64,000 bases of DNA from positions 124,001 to 188,000 of the forward strand of contig NZ_RQJW01000003.1 of assembly GCF_004028635.1 (NCBI RefSeq), read 5' to 3'. Of the stretch, positions 50,794 through 58,733 are shown one piece after another. Origin of the DNA: Streptomyces cyaneus (GTDB lineage Bacteria; Actinomycetota; Actinomycetes; Streptomycetales; Streptomycetaceae). Made by a program: the position numbers and the translations under genes. Numbering within the stretch: position 1 is the first letter of the stretch; every line of letters starts with the position of its first letter. The notes under the pieces were generated by a model. The model worked only from the letters and a program-made list of their open reading frames with translations, did no database searches and was not told the DNA's origin.

Positions 50794-50826
50794 GCCCGGA
50801 CACCTCCGTTTCGTCAGTGTCCGGGC
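50794..50826 (-). terminator. Hairpin terminator after the 78-residue gene
   Basis: GCCCGGACAC and GTGTCCGGGC form a perfect 10-bp stem around a 13-nt loop. It separates the small gene from the PKS operon that follows on the same strand. Confidence 0.65.
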
Positions 50827-50877
50827 CCTGCGGGAGGGGTTGACCCTACGGGAGGGCTTGGTCGGCCGCCGTACGGA

Positions 50878-51114
50878 TCAGCCGCCGTTCAGCCGCCTGC
50901 TCAGAAGTGTCTTGCCCAGCTCGGCACCCTTGCGGCTGTCCGCCTGGGCCTTGCGGAACAGGTCGGCCACCTCGGTGTCCTTGCCGCGCTCCGCGTCCTC
51001 GATGTAGGTCTCCAGCCGCAGCGCGTTGCTCAGGCATGCCTCCACGTACCAGATCAGGTTGTAGTCCTTGTCCGGCGTACCGGTCACACGGCCGGTTTCC
51101 GTGCCACTGGTCAT
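50878..51114 (-). CDS. Small conserved acidic helical protein
   Basis: A 78-residue protein from ATG 51114, preceded by GGAGGCC. After a polar N-terminus it is almost entirely helical: DYNLIWYVEACLSNALRLE, then TYIEDAERGKDTEVADLFRKA and SRKGAELGKTLL. No membrane segment, no catalytic motif. Small proteins of this shape recur in Streptomyces, but I know no function. It is divergent from the conservon and upstream of the PKS operon, separated from it by a hairpin. Confidence 0.75.
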   Translation of the reverse strand: MTSGTETGRVTGTPDKDYNLIWYVEACLSNALRLETYIEDAERGKDTEVADLFRKAQADSRKGAELGKTLLSRRLNGG

Positions 51115-51290
51115 TCTGGCCTCCTCCGGCGTTGTCGTTCCTGGCCTCGCCGAGTACCCACCGCCCGAACCGGCACACACCCGACACCGCTGGAGGCGGG
51201 CATCCACACCAACTCCCCCATGTTGTACGGCAATTCAGACAGTCGACGCAGAAGCGAGCAGAGCCCGGGCGCTTTCGAAGCGAAGTATCG

Positions 51291-51314
51291 ATCGACCGTG
51301 CGAGATCGGTCGAT
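51291..51314. promoter_or_regulatory. Inverted repeat upstream of the conservon
   Basis: ATCGACCG (51291-51298), 8 bp, CGGTCGAT (51307-51314): perfect 8-base arms, 95-118 bp before the sensor gene and between two divergent genes. A candidate regulator site. Confidence 0.4.
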
Positions 51315-51408
51315 GACGGTGTGTACTGTGCTCCGAGCGCCTCGCCGCAAGGCCTCGGAACGAGCCCTGCCCGACTGCCCCCGAACCGACCCCCTGGGAA
51401 CCGACTCG

Positions 51409-52896
51409 ATGATCGAAATACCGGACCTGGCGACCGGCGGGCTCGCCGTCGGCATGCTGTCCGCACTCGCCCTGGGCGGCGGGCTGCTGCGTGCACAGCG
51501 ACAACAGGCCAGGCAGCGCGCCGAGAACGCCGCGTTACGCCGCCAACTCGAGGGCGTGCTGGAGGCGTTCACGGCCGAGGTGGAGCATCTGGCGGCGCGG
51601 CGCCTCCCGGCCGCCGCCCGGCAGCCGGCGCATCCCCACGTCGCGGTGCCGGGTCCGCTGCATCCGCAGACGGCGGGGGCACCGCTGGGACACGCGCTGG
51701 AGCAGGTGCTGGCCGGGATGCAGACCGAGCTGGCCGCGCAGCGCACCCGGATCGACGCGGCCGCGCAGGCCGGTATGCGCGGGGCGACACGCGAGATCCA
51801 GGCGGGTCTGTACCGGCTGCAGGACGCGCTGCGCGGGCTTCAACAGAAGTACGACGACCCGGAGTTGACGCAGACCCTGTTCCAACTGGACCACGAGAAC
51901 GAGCAGTCGCTGCGGCGGGCGCAGGTCGCCGCCGTGGTGTGCGGGGCCTGGGTCGGGCTGGCCCGCGAGGAGTCGCATCTGGTGGACGCGGTGACCGGCG
52001 GTCAGGCGCGGCTCGTGGGCTACCACCGGGTCCGGGTCCACAACCACCTGGCATCCGGGACCGGGCTCGTGTCGCACGCCGTGGAGCCGGTCGCGATCAT
52101 CGTCGCCGAACTCCTCGACAACGCCCTGCGGCACTCCGCGCCGGACACGGATGTCGTGGTCAATCTGGAGCACGTCCATCACGGCGTCTGCGTCACCGTC
52201 GACGACGCCGGCCTGGGCATGACCCAGGACGAACGCGCCCGCGCGCAGCGGTTGGTGGCGGGCTCCGAGCCGATTCTCCTCACCGAGCTCGGCGATCCGC
52301 CGCGCATGGGGCACGCCGCGATCGGACAGCTGACCAGGCAGTTCGACCTGAGCGTGGATGTGTCGTCGCCGTCGCCGTACGGCGGGGTGCGGGCGGTGCT
52401 GCGGGTCGACAGCCATCTGCTCAGCACCATCGACCCCGACGAGCGACCCCCCGCGGCGAGCGCGCCGCGCTCCACCCGCACAGCCTCCCGGGACGAGGCG
52501 TCCGCCGACTCGCGGGGCGAGGCGTCCAGCACCTCACACGGATACGGGGCCGAGCACGACGACGACGCCTCCGACGCCGTATCCGGGCATCACGCTCCGC
52601 GAGACGCCGGCGGTCTGCCGCAGCGCCGGCGCCGTTCGAGGGTGGCCGCCGCGGCGAACGACGTGCCCGCAGCGCGGACTGCGGTACGCCGCCCGGAGCG
52701 GGCCGCCGCCGCGCTGGGTGCGCTGCAGGCCGGTACCGCCGCCGCACGGTCCGCGGCCGACGAAAGCACCGGCGACGCCTCCACCGCCGTACCGGGGGCC
52801 GCCGTACCGGAGACTGCGGGGGCGGCGCAGCAGCGGGCCGAAGCCGCGGCGAACGACACCGATCAGACCGACGATGAAGGGGGAACGGCTCGATGA
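51409..52896 (+). CDS. Conservon sensor kinase-like ATPase (CvnA type)
   Basis: 495 residues from ATG 51409 (GGGAA site). One N-terminal membrane segment (LATGGLAVGMLSALALGGGLL) is followed by a coiled coil (RAQRQQARQRAENAALRRQLE), then an HATPase_c domain: VAIIVAELLDNALRHSAPDT (N box), VTVDDAGLGM (G1) and GHAAIGQL. There is no extracellular sensor domain and no obvious phospho-acceptor H-box, so it may act by ATP-dependent assembly rather than phosphotransfer. The C-terminal 150 residues are disordered. First gene of a chain of overlapping genes; in conservons, CvnA-D form a membrane GTPase complex. Confidence 0.88.
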   Translation: MIEIPDLATGGLAVGMLSALALGGGLLRAQRQQARQRAENAALRRQLEGVLEAFTAEVEHLAARRLPAAARQPAHPHVAVPGPLHPQTAGAPLGHALEQVLAGMQTELAAQRTRIDAAAQAGMRGATREIQAGLYRLQDALRGLQQKYDDPELTQTLFQLDHENEQSLRRAQVAAVVCGAWVGLAREESHLVDAVTGGQARLVGYHRVRVHNHLASGTGLVSHAVEPVAIIVAELLDNALRHSAPDTDVVVNLEHVHHGVCVTVDDAGLGMTQDERARAQRLVAGSEPILLTELGDPPRMGHAAIGQLTRQFDLSVDVSSPSPYGGVRAVLRVDSHLLSTIDPDERPPAASAPRSTRTASRDEASADSRGEASSTSHGYGAEHDDDASDAVSGHHAPRDAGGLPQRRRRSRVAAAANDVPAARTAVRRPERAAAALGALQAGTAAARSAADESTGDASTAVPGAAVPETAGAAQQRAEAAANDTDQTDDEGGTAR

Positions 52897-53315
52897 CCAG
52901 CCGCGATGCGGGAGACACGGCGTGGGTGCTCGAACCGATCCTGCAGGTGCCGCACGTGGTGGCCGCCGTGCTGCTCACGCGGGACGGACTGGTGACCGGG
53001 TACACGGACGCGCTCACGCGGCCCTCGGCCGAGCGGGTGGCTGCGATCACCAGCACCGTGCAGGGAGCCTGCCGTACCGCGGCGGCCGCGTTCGCCGACC
53101 GGGAACGGGCCGAGGTGCGGCAGGTCGTCATCGAGTCGGACCACGGTTACGTGCTGATCGTGCCGACGGACCACGGCACGTGCGTGGCCGCCTACGGGGA
53201 CGAGGAGGTGCGCCTTGACCTGCTCGCGCACCGGGTGCACTCGCAGGTGGCCCGGATGGGCGAGAAGGCGATGGCCGCCGCGCCCCGAGGTGCCGACGGC
53301 GGCGCTCCGGCATGA
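52893..53315 (+). CDS. Roadblock/LC7 domain protein (CvnB type)
   Basis: A 140-residue protein overlapping the previous gene by ATGA. It has the roadblock fold pattern: VLEPILQVPHVVAAVLLTRDGLVTGYTDAL, then RQVVIESDHGYVLIVPTDHGTCVAAYGDEEVRLDLLAHRV. Such proteins act as GTPase-activating or scaffold partners of small GTPases such as the CvnD-type protein encoded two genes on. Confidence 0.92.
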   Translation: MTSRDAGDTAWVLEPILQVPHVVAAVLLTRDGLVTGYTDALTRPSAERVAAITSTVQGACRTAAAAFADRERAEVRQVVIESDHGYVLIVPTDHGTCVAAYGDEEVRLDLLAHRVHSQVARMGEKAMAAAPRGADGGAPA

Positions 53316-53674
53316 CCGGCCGCCGTGGCGGCCGCCCCCTGGTTCCCGCGTATCTGTCGACCGGCGGCGTGGCCCGGCCCAGCCGTCCCCACCTGGAGCG
53401 GCTGTCGGTCCTGACCGGCGCCGGCACACCCGCCCCCGCCGGTCTGCCCGCCGCCCAACTCGCCCTGCTGGACGCCCTGGACGACGGTTCACTGACGGTG
53501 GTGGAGGCCGCGGCGCTGCTGCGGTTGCCGGTGTCCGCGGTGCGCGTCCTGGCGGCCGAACTCATCGACCGGGACCTGGTGCTGGCCCGTGCGCCGATCC
53601 CACCCGCCGGACGCTTCGACCCCGACCTGCTGAAGAGAGTGGCCGATGGCCTTCGCGCCCTCAAGCACAACTAG
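53312..53674 (+). CDS. DUF742 protein (CvnC type)
   Basis: 120 residues, ATGA overlap with the roadblock gene. RPLVPAYLSTGGVARPS opens the DUF742 pattern; AQLALLDALDDGSLTVVEAAALLRLPVSAVRVLAAELIDRDLVLARAP resembles a winged-helix domain. It is the usual third member of a conservon; its molecular job is not established. Confidence 0.92.
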   Translation: MTGRRGGRPLVPAYLSTGGVARPSRPHLERLSVLTGAGTPAPAGLPAAQLALLDALDDGSLTVVEAAALLRLPVSAVRVLAAELIDRDLVLARAPIPPAGRFDPDLLKRVADGLRALKHN

Positions 53675-54299
53675 CCGTACTGTCCGGGAAGTTGGTGAGA
53701 CCTCCGACGCGGGCGGCGGCATCCACCTGCCCGACACCGCCCGCGACCTGGTCAAGATCCTGGTCGCCGGTCCTTTCGGTGTGGGCAAGACGACGCTGAT
53801 CGACTCGGTCTCGGAGATCCGGCCGCTGCACACCGAGGAGCCGCTCAGCGAGGCGTCCGCGCAGGTGGACGATCTCGCCGGGGTGCGGGACAAGTCGACG
53901 ACCACCGTCGCCGTCGACTTCGGCCGGATCAGCCTGCCGGGCGGGGTCGTGCTGTATCTGTTCGGCACGCCCGGGCAGCAGCGGTTCCGGGCGCTGTGGG
54001 ACGACATCGCCTACGGCGCGCTGGGCGCCCTGGTCCTGGTCGACAGCCGTCGCATCGATGCGTCGTTCGACGTGCTGGGGCTGGTGGAGGAGTCGGGGCT
54101 GCCGTACGCCGTCGCTTTCAACCCCTTTCCGGACGCGCCCCGCCACTACACCGAGGAACAGCTGCGCACCGCCCTGGACCTGGACGCGGACACGCCGATG
54201 GTGACGTGTGACGCGCGGGACGCCGACTCGTCCGTCGACGCGCTGCTCGCGCTGGTCCAGCACCTGATCGACCGCAACGCTCCGGAGGACGACCGGTGA
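53646..54299 (+). CDS. Conservon small GTPase (CvnD type)
   Basis: A 217-residue GTP-binding protein starting 29 bp inside the DUF742 gene. Walker A is VAGPFGVGKTTLID; the switch region is YLFGTPGQQRFRALWD (DxxG replaced by GTPGQ). The NKxD guanine motif appears as FNPFP, as is common in this family. It is presumably regulated by the roadblock partner and the sensor at the membrane. Confidence 0.93.
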   Translation: MAFAPSSTTSRTVREVGETSDAGGGIHLPDTARDLVKILVAGPFGVGKTTLIDSVSEIRPLHTEEPLSEASAQVDDLAGVRDKSTTTVAVDFGRISLPGGVVLYLFGTPGQQRFRALWDDIAYGALGALVLVDSRRIDASFDVLGLVEESGLPYAVAFNPFPDAPRHYTEEQLRTALDLDADTPMVTCDARDADSSVDALLALVQHLIDRNAPEDDR

Positions 54300-55534
54300 C
54301 CACCCACTCCCCCGACCGGCAGGCCTTCACCCGCTCGGCGCCCGTGCGCCTGTGGGAGGACGACTTCGCGCTGGATCCATACCGCTACTACGAGGCCCTG
54401 CGCGCCCAGGGCCCGGTCGGCTGGGCGGAGTTGGCGCCGGGCGTACCGGCGTACGTCGTCACCGACCGGCGGGCGGCGCTGGATCTGCTGCACGACACGG
54501 ACACGTTCTCGCACGACCCACGGCCATGGGAGTCGACGGTCGCCGACGACTCGCCGATCCTGGGCATGATGCGCTGGCGGCCCAACACGCTGTTCGCCGA
54601 CGGCGCGGCCCATGTCCGGTACCGCACCTCGCTGATCGACACGTTCGACCAGATCGAGCCGCACGACCTGCGGGCGCGGGTGCACCGGGCGGTGCGGGTG
54701 CTGGTGGGCCGGTTCGGGCCGAAGGGCGAGGCCGATCTGGTGGGCGAGTTCGCGCGGCCGCTGATGGCGCTGGTGTTCAACAACCTCTTCGGACTGCCGG
54801 ACAGTCAGAGCGAGAGGCTCGACGGGGCGTTGGGCAAGATGATGGAGGGCGGCGCCGAAGCGGCCGAGGGCGAGGCGGAGTTCGGCGGCTACGTGCTGGA
54901 GCTGATCGCCGCCAAGGCCGAGCGGCGGGGCGAGGACCTGCCGAGCCGGCTGCTGGACCACCCGGCGGGGCTGACCCCCGAGGAGGTCACCTGGCAGGTC
55001 TTCCTCACCCTCGGCGCCGGGCACGAGCCGACCGCGAACCTGGTGTCGAACGCCCTGTCCCGGATCCTGGGCAACCCGCTCTACTACTCCACTCTCACCA
55101 GCGGGGCGCGGCCCGTGATGGACGCGGTGGTGGAGGTGCTGCATCACGAGACACCGCTGGCGAACTACGGCATCCACTACGCCCGCAGCCCCGTGTCCTT
55201 CCACGGCACGTGGATCAGGGCCGCGGTGCCGGTGGTCGTCTCCTACGGGGCGCTCGCGCACTTCGCCGAGCAGGAGGTCACCAGCGGCCGTCACCCCAAG
55301 GACGCCTCGCACCTGTCCTGGTCGGCGGGCCCGCACGCCTGCCCGGTCCGGCAGCACACGCTGCTCATCGCCACCGAGGCGATCGAACGGCTCACCCAGT
55401 GGCTTCCCGACCTGGAGCCGGTCCGGCCCCGCGAGCGCCTGACCTGGCGCCCCGGCCCCTTCCACCGCTCCCTGACCTCCCTGCCCGTCCGGTTCAGCCC
55501 CCGCTCCCCCGACCAGCCAGGAGTTCCGTCGTGA
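54296..55534 (+). CDS. Cytochrome P450 lacking ExxR (CYP157-like)
   Basis: A 412-residue P450 with ATGA overlap to the GTPase gene. The haem-binding Cys is in LSWSAGPHACPVR and the I-helix in LGAGHEPTANL. At the K-helix the expected ExxR reads VEVLHHETPLANY, so the Arg is missing. CYP157 enzymes of Streptomyces are the known exception to the ExxR rule and occur in conservons beside CYP154 enzymes, which is the arrangement here. It may be catalytic or serve a structural role for the second P450. Substrate unknown. Confidence 0.88.
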   Translation: MTTHSPDRQAFTRSAPVRLWEDDFALDPYRYYEALRAQGPVGWAELAPGVPAYVVTDRRAALDLLHDTDTFSHDPRPWESTVADDSPILGMMRWRPNTLFADGAAHVRYRTSLIDTFDQIEPHDLRARVHRAVRVLVGRFGPKGEADLVGEFARPLMALVFNNLFGLPDSQSERLDGALGKMMEGGAEAAEGEAEFGGYVLELIAAKAERRGEDLPSRLLDHPAGLTPEEVTWQVFLTLGAGHEPTANLVSNALSRILGNPLYYSTLTSGARPVMDAVVEVLHHETPLANYGIHYARSPVSFHGTWIRAAVPVVVSYGALAHFAEQEVTSGRHPKDASHLSWSAGPHACPVRQHTLLIATEAIERLTQWLPDLEPVRPRERLTWRPGPFHRSLTSLPVRFSPRSPDQPGVPS

Positions 55535-56799
55535 CCGTGTCCGACCGTATCGACCGCATCGCCATCGACCCGTTCGGCGCCGACATCCCCGGCGAGAGCG
55601 CCCGGCTGCGCGCCCTCGGCCCGATCGTGCCCGTGGAGCTGCCCGGCGGCATCCCCGCATGGGCGCCCACGGGCTACGACACCCTCAAGGAGCTCATCCT
55701 CGATCCGCAGGTCAGCAAGGACCCGCGACAGCACTGGAGGCTGTGGCCCGAGATCGCCGAACACCCCTCCTGGGGCTGGATCCTGGGCTGGGTCGGCGTG
55801 GTCAACATGCTCTCCACGTACGGCGCCGACCACACGCGGCTGCGCAGGCTGGTCGCGCCGAGCTTCACGCAGCGGCGTACGGAGATGATGCGGCCGCGGG
55901 TGGAGGCGATCACCACGGAGTTGCTCGACTCGCTCGACGCGGTCGATGCGCTCGCTCCGCTCATTCCGCTCGGCGAGGACGGCGCGGTGGTCGATCTGAA
56001 GGCCGCATTCGCGCACCCCCTCCCCATGCGGATGATCTGCGAACTGTTCGGTGTGCCCGAGGAGTTGCGGGAGGACACCGGGGCGCTCATCGCGGCCATC
56101 ATGGACACCTCCGACCCCAGTCCGGAGCACGCCGCGTTCGTGCAGCAGCAGATCGGTGCGGTACTGGGGGCGCTGATCGCCCACCGCAGCGAGCACCCCG
56201 GGGACGATCTGACGACCGAGCTGATCCGGGTGCGCGACGAGGACGGCGACCGGCTCAGCGACGAGGAGTTGCTGTACACGCTGCTGCTGGTGATCGGCGC
56301 CGGCTTCGAGACGACCGTCAATCTCATCGGCAACGCGGTCGTCGCCCTGCTGACCCACCCCGAGCAGCTGACCGCCGTACGGTCCGGCGAGATCGGCTGG
56401 GACGCCGTGATCGACGAGACGCTGCGGGTGCACCCGTCGATCGCCTCGCTCCCCCTGCGGTTCGCCGTCAGCGACATCAAGGTCGGGGACGTGACCGTCG
56501 CGGCCGGAGACGCGATCATCACGACGTACGCCGCCGCGGGGCTGGATCCCGAGCGCTACGGGCCGGACGCGGACAGCTTCGACGCGACGCGCGGCGCCGA
56601 CGACCATCTGGCGTTCGGGATCGGAGTGCACCGGTGCATCGGCGCCCCGCTCGCTCGCGTGGAGGCCCTGACGGCGCTGCCCACGCTCTTCGACCGCTTC
56701 CCGGACCTGCGACTTGCCGTCGGTGAGGACGAGTTGCGCCAGGTGCCGTCGTTCATCGCGTTCGGCTGGCAGGAGATTCCGGTGCGGTTGCGGGCCTGA
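55531..56799 (+). CDS. Cytochrome P450, canonical (CYP154-like)
   Basis: 422 residues from GTG 55531, GTGA overlap with the first P450. All P450 hallmarks are present: I-helix VIGAGFETTVNL, K-helix DETLRVHPSIASLPLRFA with ExxR, and haem loop HLAFGIGVHRCIGAPLARVEA. It is the last conservon gene and probably the main oxygenase of the pair. The adjacent PKS operon offers a possible substrate, but this is only proximity. Redox partners are not encoded nearby. Confidence 0.92.
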   Translation: MTVSDRIDRIAIDPFGADIPGESARLRALGPIVPVELPGGIPAWAPTGYDTLKELILDPQVSKDPRQHWRLWPEIAEHPSWGWILGWVGVVNMLSTYGADHTRLRRLVAPSFTQRRTEMMRPRVEAITTELLDSLDAVDALAPLIPLGEDGAVVDLKAAFAHPLPMRMICELFGVPEELREDTGALIAAIMDTSDPSPEHAAFVQQQIGAVLGALIAHRSEHPGDDLTTELIRVRDEDGDRLSDEELLYTLLLVIGAGFETTVNLIGNAVVALLTHPEQLTAVRSGEIGWDAVIDETLRVHPSIASLPLRFAVSDIKVGDVTVAAGDAIITTYAAAGLDPERYGPDADSFDATRGADDHLAFGIGVHRCIGAPLARVEALTALPTLFDRFPDLRLAVGEDELRQVPSFIAFGWQEIPVRLRA

Positions 56800-56803
56800 A
56801 CGG

Positions 56804-56838
56804 CCGGAAACGGGGACGCGACCGGTCCCCCGTTCCGG
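56804..56838. terminator. Hairpin after the P450 operon
   Basis: CCGGAAACGGGGA faces TCCCCCGTTCCGG with small bulges, in the gap between the convergent P450 and PucR-type genes. Confidence 0.45.
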
Positions 56839-56920
56839 TCGTGCCCCCGCGGCGAGTCGAACTTACGTCTACGCGCAGGGATTGGGTATCGCGTCGATGC
56901 CCGCTACGGCGCCCGCAGGG

Positions 56921-56940
56921 CTCACCTGTGCACAGGTGAG
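56921..56940. repeat. Perfect 20-bp palindrome at a gene end
   Basis: CTCACCTGTGCACAGGTGAG is a perfect palindrome with no loop. It covers the last codons and stop of the PucR-type gene on the minus strand. It could be a cruciform, a dimeric-protein site or part of a terminator. Confidence 0.75.
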
Positions 56941-58487
56941 TCCGGAAGGCCCGGTTTGGCCCCGTGCAGGGCCGGCTGATCCAGGTCGCCCACGGCGAGA
57001 TGGGCGAGCACGACCTCGTACAGATCGCTGCCGCCGGCGAGGAGTTGCCGTTCGAGGACGGGTTCCGCGCTGCGCACGTGCTCGCGGACGGTCTGGGCGT
57101 GGACGCCGAGGGTCTGCGCGGCTCGTTCGGCGTTGCCGCCCTCGGCGATCCAGGTGCGCAGGGTGCGCCGCAGGTCGCGGGTGTCCTGCTCCAGGCGGGC
57201 GAGGAGTTCCTGCGCCCAGGTGCGCATGGCGGGCCCGGACAGCAGGTCGTACAGCGAGGCGTGGGCCGCTTCCGAGGAGCCGGTGTCGGCCGGTGTGCCC
57301 GCCAGGCTCACCTGGCTGTTGAGTGCCAGGTGGACCACGGCACGGGCGGTCAGGTCCGCGAAGTCCGTGCGCAGCAGGGCTTCCACGCGTTCCATACGGG
57401 CACGGACCGTGTTGCGGCTGACGCCCAGCACCTTGGCCGCGTTCACCGCGGTGAACTCCAGGCCCAGCCGGGTGGTGGCGAGCAGTTCGGCGCGGGTGTG
57501 GTGCGGCAGGGTGTCGAGCGGGTGCAGCAGATGGGCCGTCCAGCCGCGCAGTGCCGCCGGGTCGGTCAGGCGCTCGGGGTGGGTGCGTTCGGCGTAGACC
57601 GCGGCCTTGTCCGGGCGGAAGTGCGCGACGGCGAGGGCGCTGACGGCCTGGCCGTAAGCGGTGGCGGTGCGGGCCAGGCTCTGCCGGGCGCTGCCGCCGA
57701 TGAAGGTGCGCGGGCGTGGGCCGATCAGTGAGCGCAGTTCCCGGGCCTCGGCCTCGCCGGGCGTCACGACGATCACGTGCTCGTCCACCGCCGGGCAGAG
57801 TACGACCAGCGCCCGCTCGCCCGTCGCGTCGATGCACTCCCCGGCCAACCGGTCCCGGTCCTCGGCGGTGCCCTCGACGACGTAGACGCAGGCGGTGTCG
57901 GTGTCGAGCAGGCCGGGCCACAGTCCCGCGGCCACCCGGCGTGCGGAGACGGTGTCCTCCACCATCAGCAACTGCAGGATCGCCAGGCGCAGATCGGACG
58001 TCGCCCTCTCGAGCCGGCGTCCGGCGGCGGTCATCTCGCTCGCCTTGAGCAGGAGTTCGATCACCTGGACGGTGTGCGTGACGATGTCGGAGGTGCGCCG
58101 GTCGAAGGGCGTCTCGCGCGACACCGCGAGGACGCCGGCGGACGGCCGGTTCGGGTACGCCACCCTGACCATGCGCAGGTGTCGGCCCTGGCCCTCCCAG
58201 GCCGCGGAGGCGATACGGCCGGCGGTGACGGCCGCGACGAGGTGCTCATCCAGGGGCGCCCGCGTACCGCCGAGGAGCGTTCCGGTGTCGTCCTGCAGCG
58301 AAGCGGTCCCCTGTACGGCGTCCGCGAGCCAGGCGACGACCCGTGGGACGTCCTGCCCGGTGGGCCGCAGGTGGTCCAGCAACTCCTGCGCCCAAGCCGA
58401 GGCGTCGGCGCCCCTCACCCCCGCCTGACGGACCCCGTCCTCTCTGCCAGCCACGTCGGCCTTCACCTCGTCCTGCACTTCATCCAC
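56922..58487 (-). CDS. PucR-type regulator with GAF-like and HTH domains
   Basis: A 521-residue regulator. The N-terminal ~150 residues look like a GAF-type sensor (VAWLADAVQGTASLQDDTGTLLGG, with AWEGQGRHLRMVRVAY). The middle has a GGDEF-like degenerate region (VVEGTAEDRDRLAG, RTFIGGSARQSLARTATAYGQAVSAL), as in PucR/CdaR proteins. Two helix-turn-helix segments follow: NAAKVLGVSRNTVRARMERVEALL (~385) and NAERAAQTLGVHAQTVREHVRSAE (~470). A tandem-HTH output is less common. Signal and targets unknown; divergent from the GH97 gene and convergent with the P450s. Confidence 0.82.
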   Translation of the reverse strand: MDEVQDEVKADVAGREDGVRQAGVRGADASAWAQELLDHLRPTGQDVPRVVAWLADAVQGTASLQDDTGTLLGGTRAPLDEHLVAAVTAGRIASAAWEGQGRHLRMVRVAYPNRPSAGVLAVSRETPFDRRTSDIVTHTVQVIELLLKASEMTAAGRRLERATSDLRLAILQLLMVEDTVSARRVAAGLWPGLLDTDTACVYVVEGTAEDRDRLAGECIDATGERALVVLCPAVDEHVIVVTPGEAEARELRSLIGPRPRTFIGGSARQSLARTATAYGQAVSALAVAHFRPDKAAVYAERTHPERLTDPAALRGWTAHLLHPLDTLPHHTRAELLATTRLGLEFTAVNAAKVLGVSRNTVRARMERVEALLRTDFADLTARAVVHLALNSQVSLAGTPADTGSSEAAHASLYDLLSGPAMRTWAQELLARLEQDTRDLRRTLRTWIAEGGNAERAAQTLGVHAQTVREHVRSAEPVLERQLLAGGSDLYEVVLAHLAVGDLDQPALHGAKPGLPDSPVHR

Positions 58488-58650
58488 GACGTACCGCTCG
58501 GGACGTTACCTCACCTTTGCTTTGCGGTACGCCGACGTGGGCGTCGGGGACGGGTTCCCAGGATCGCGGCGGCCATCCCCCGACTTGCGGTGTCGAAGCC
58601 GGGCGGCAGGTCTTGACCCACCCTGCGTCGGCGCGTACAACATTCCCCAG

Positions 58651-58666
58651 CAGAAAACGTTTACTG
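58651..58666. promoter_or_regulatory. LacI operator upstream of the GH97 gene
   Basis: CAGAAAACGTTTACTG, a near-perfect palindrome around central CG with core AAACGTTT, the typical LacI/GalR layout. The 13-base core recurs upstream of the LacI gene. Confidence 0.7.
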
Positions 58667-58733
58667 AACGCCTCTTTTCACTCGGATCGAGCCGCGCACC
58701 GACGCGGCCCTCAAGGGAGAGGTCCCCAGCACG

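Larger units (their letters stand above)
50484..50877. other. Leader region of the PKS operon
   Basis: 394 bp without a gene. From the FAAL start outward it holds a GCGCGT/ACGCGC hairpin (50536-50554), G/C-rich sequence, a nested inverted repeat (50656-50685), an A/T-richer stretch around 50710-50750 that is the likely promoter zone, and a hairpin terminator for the 78-residue gene (50794-50826). I could not place -10/-35 boxes with confidence. Confidence 0.55.

Noticed and set aside
56921..56940. Phage or plasmid attachment site
   Set aside because: No tRNA, integrase or direct-repeat partner is present; the palindrome alone does not support it.
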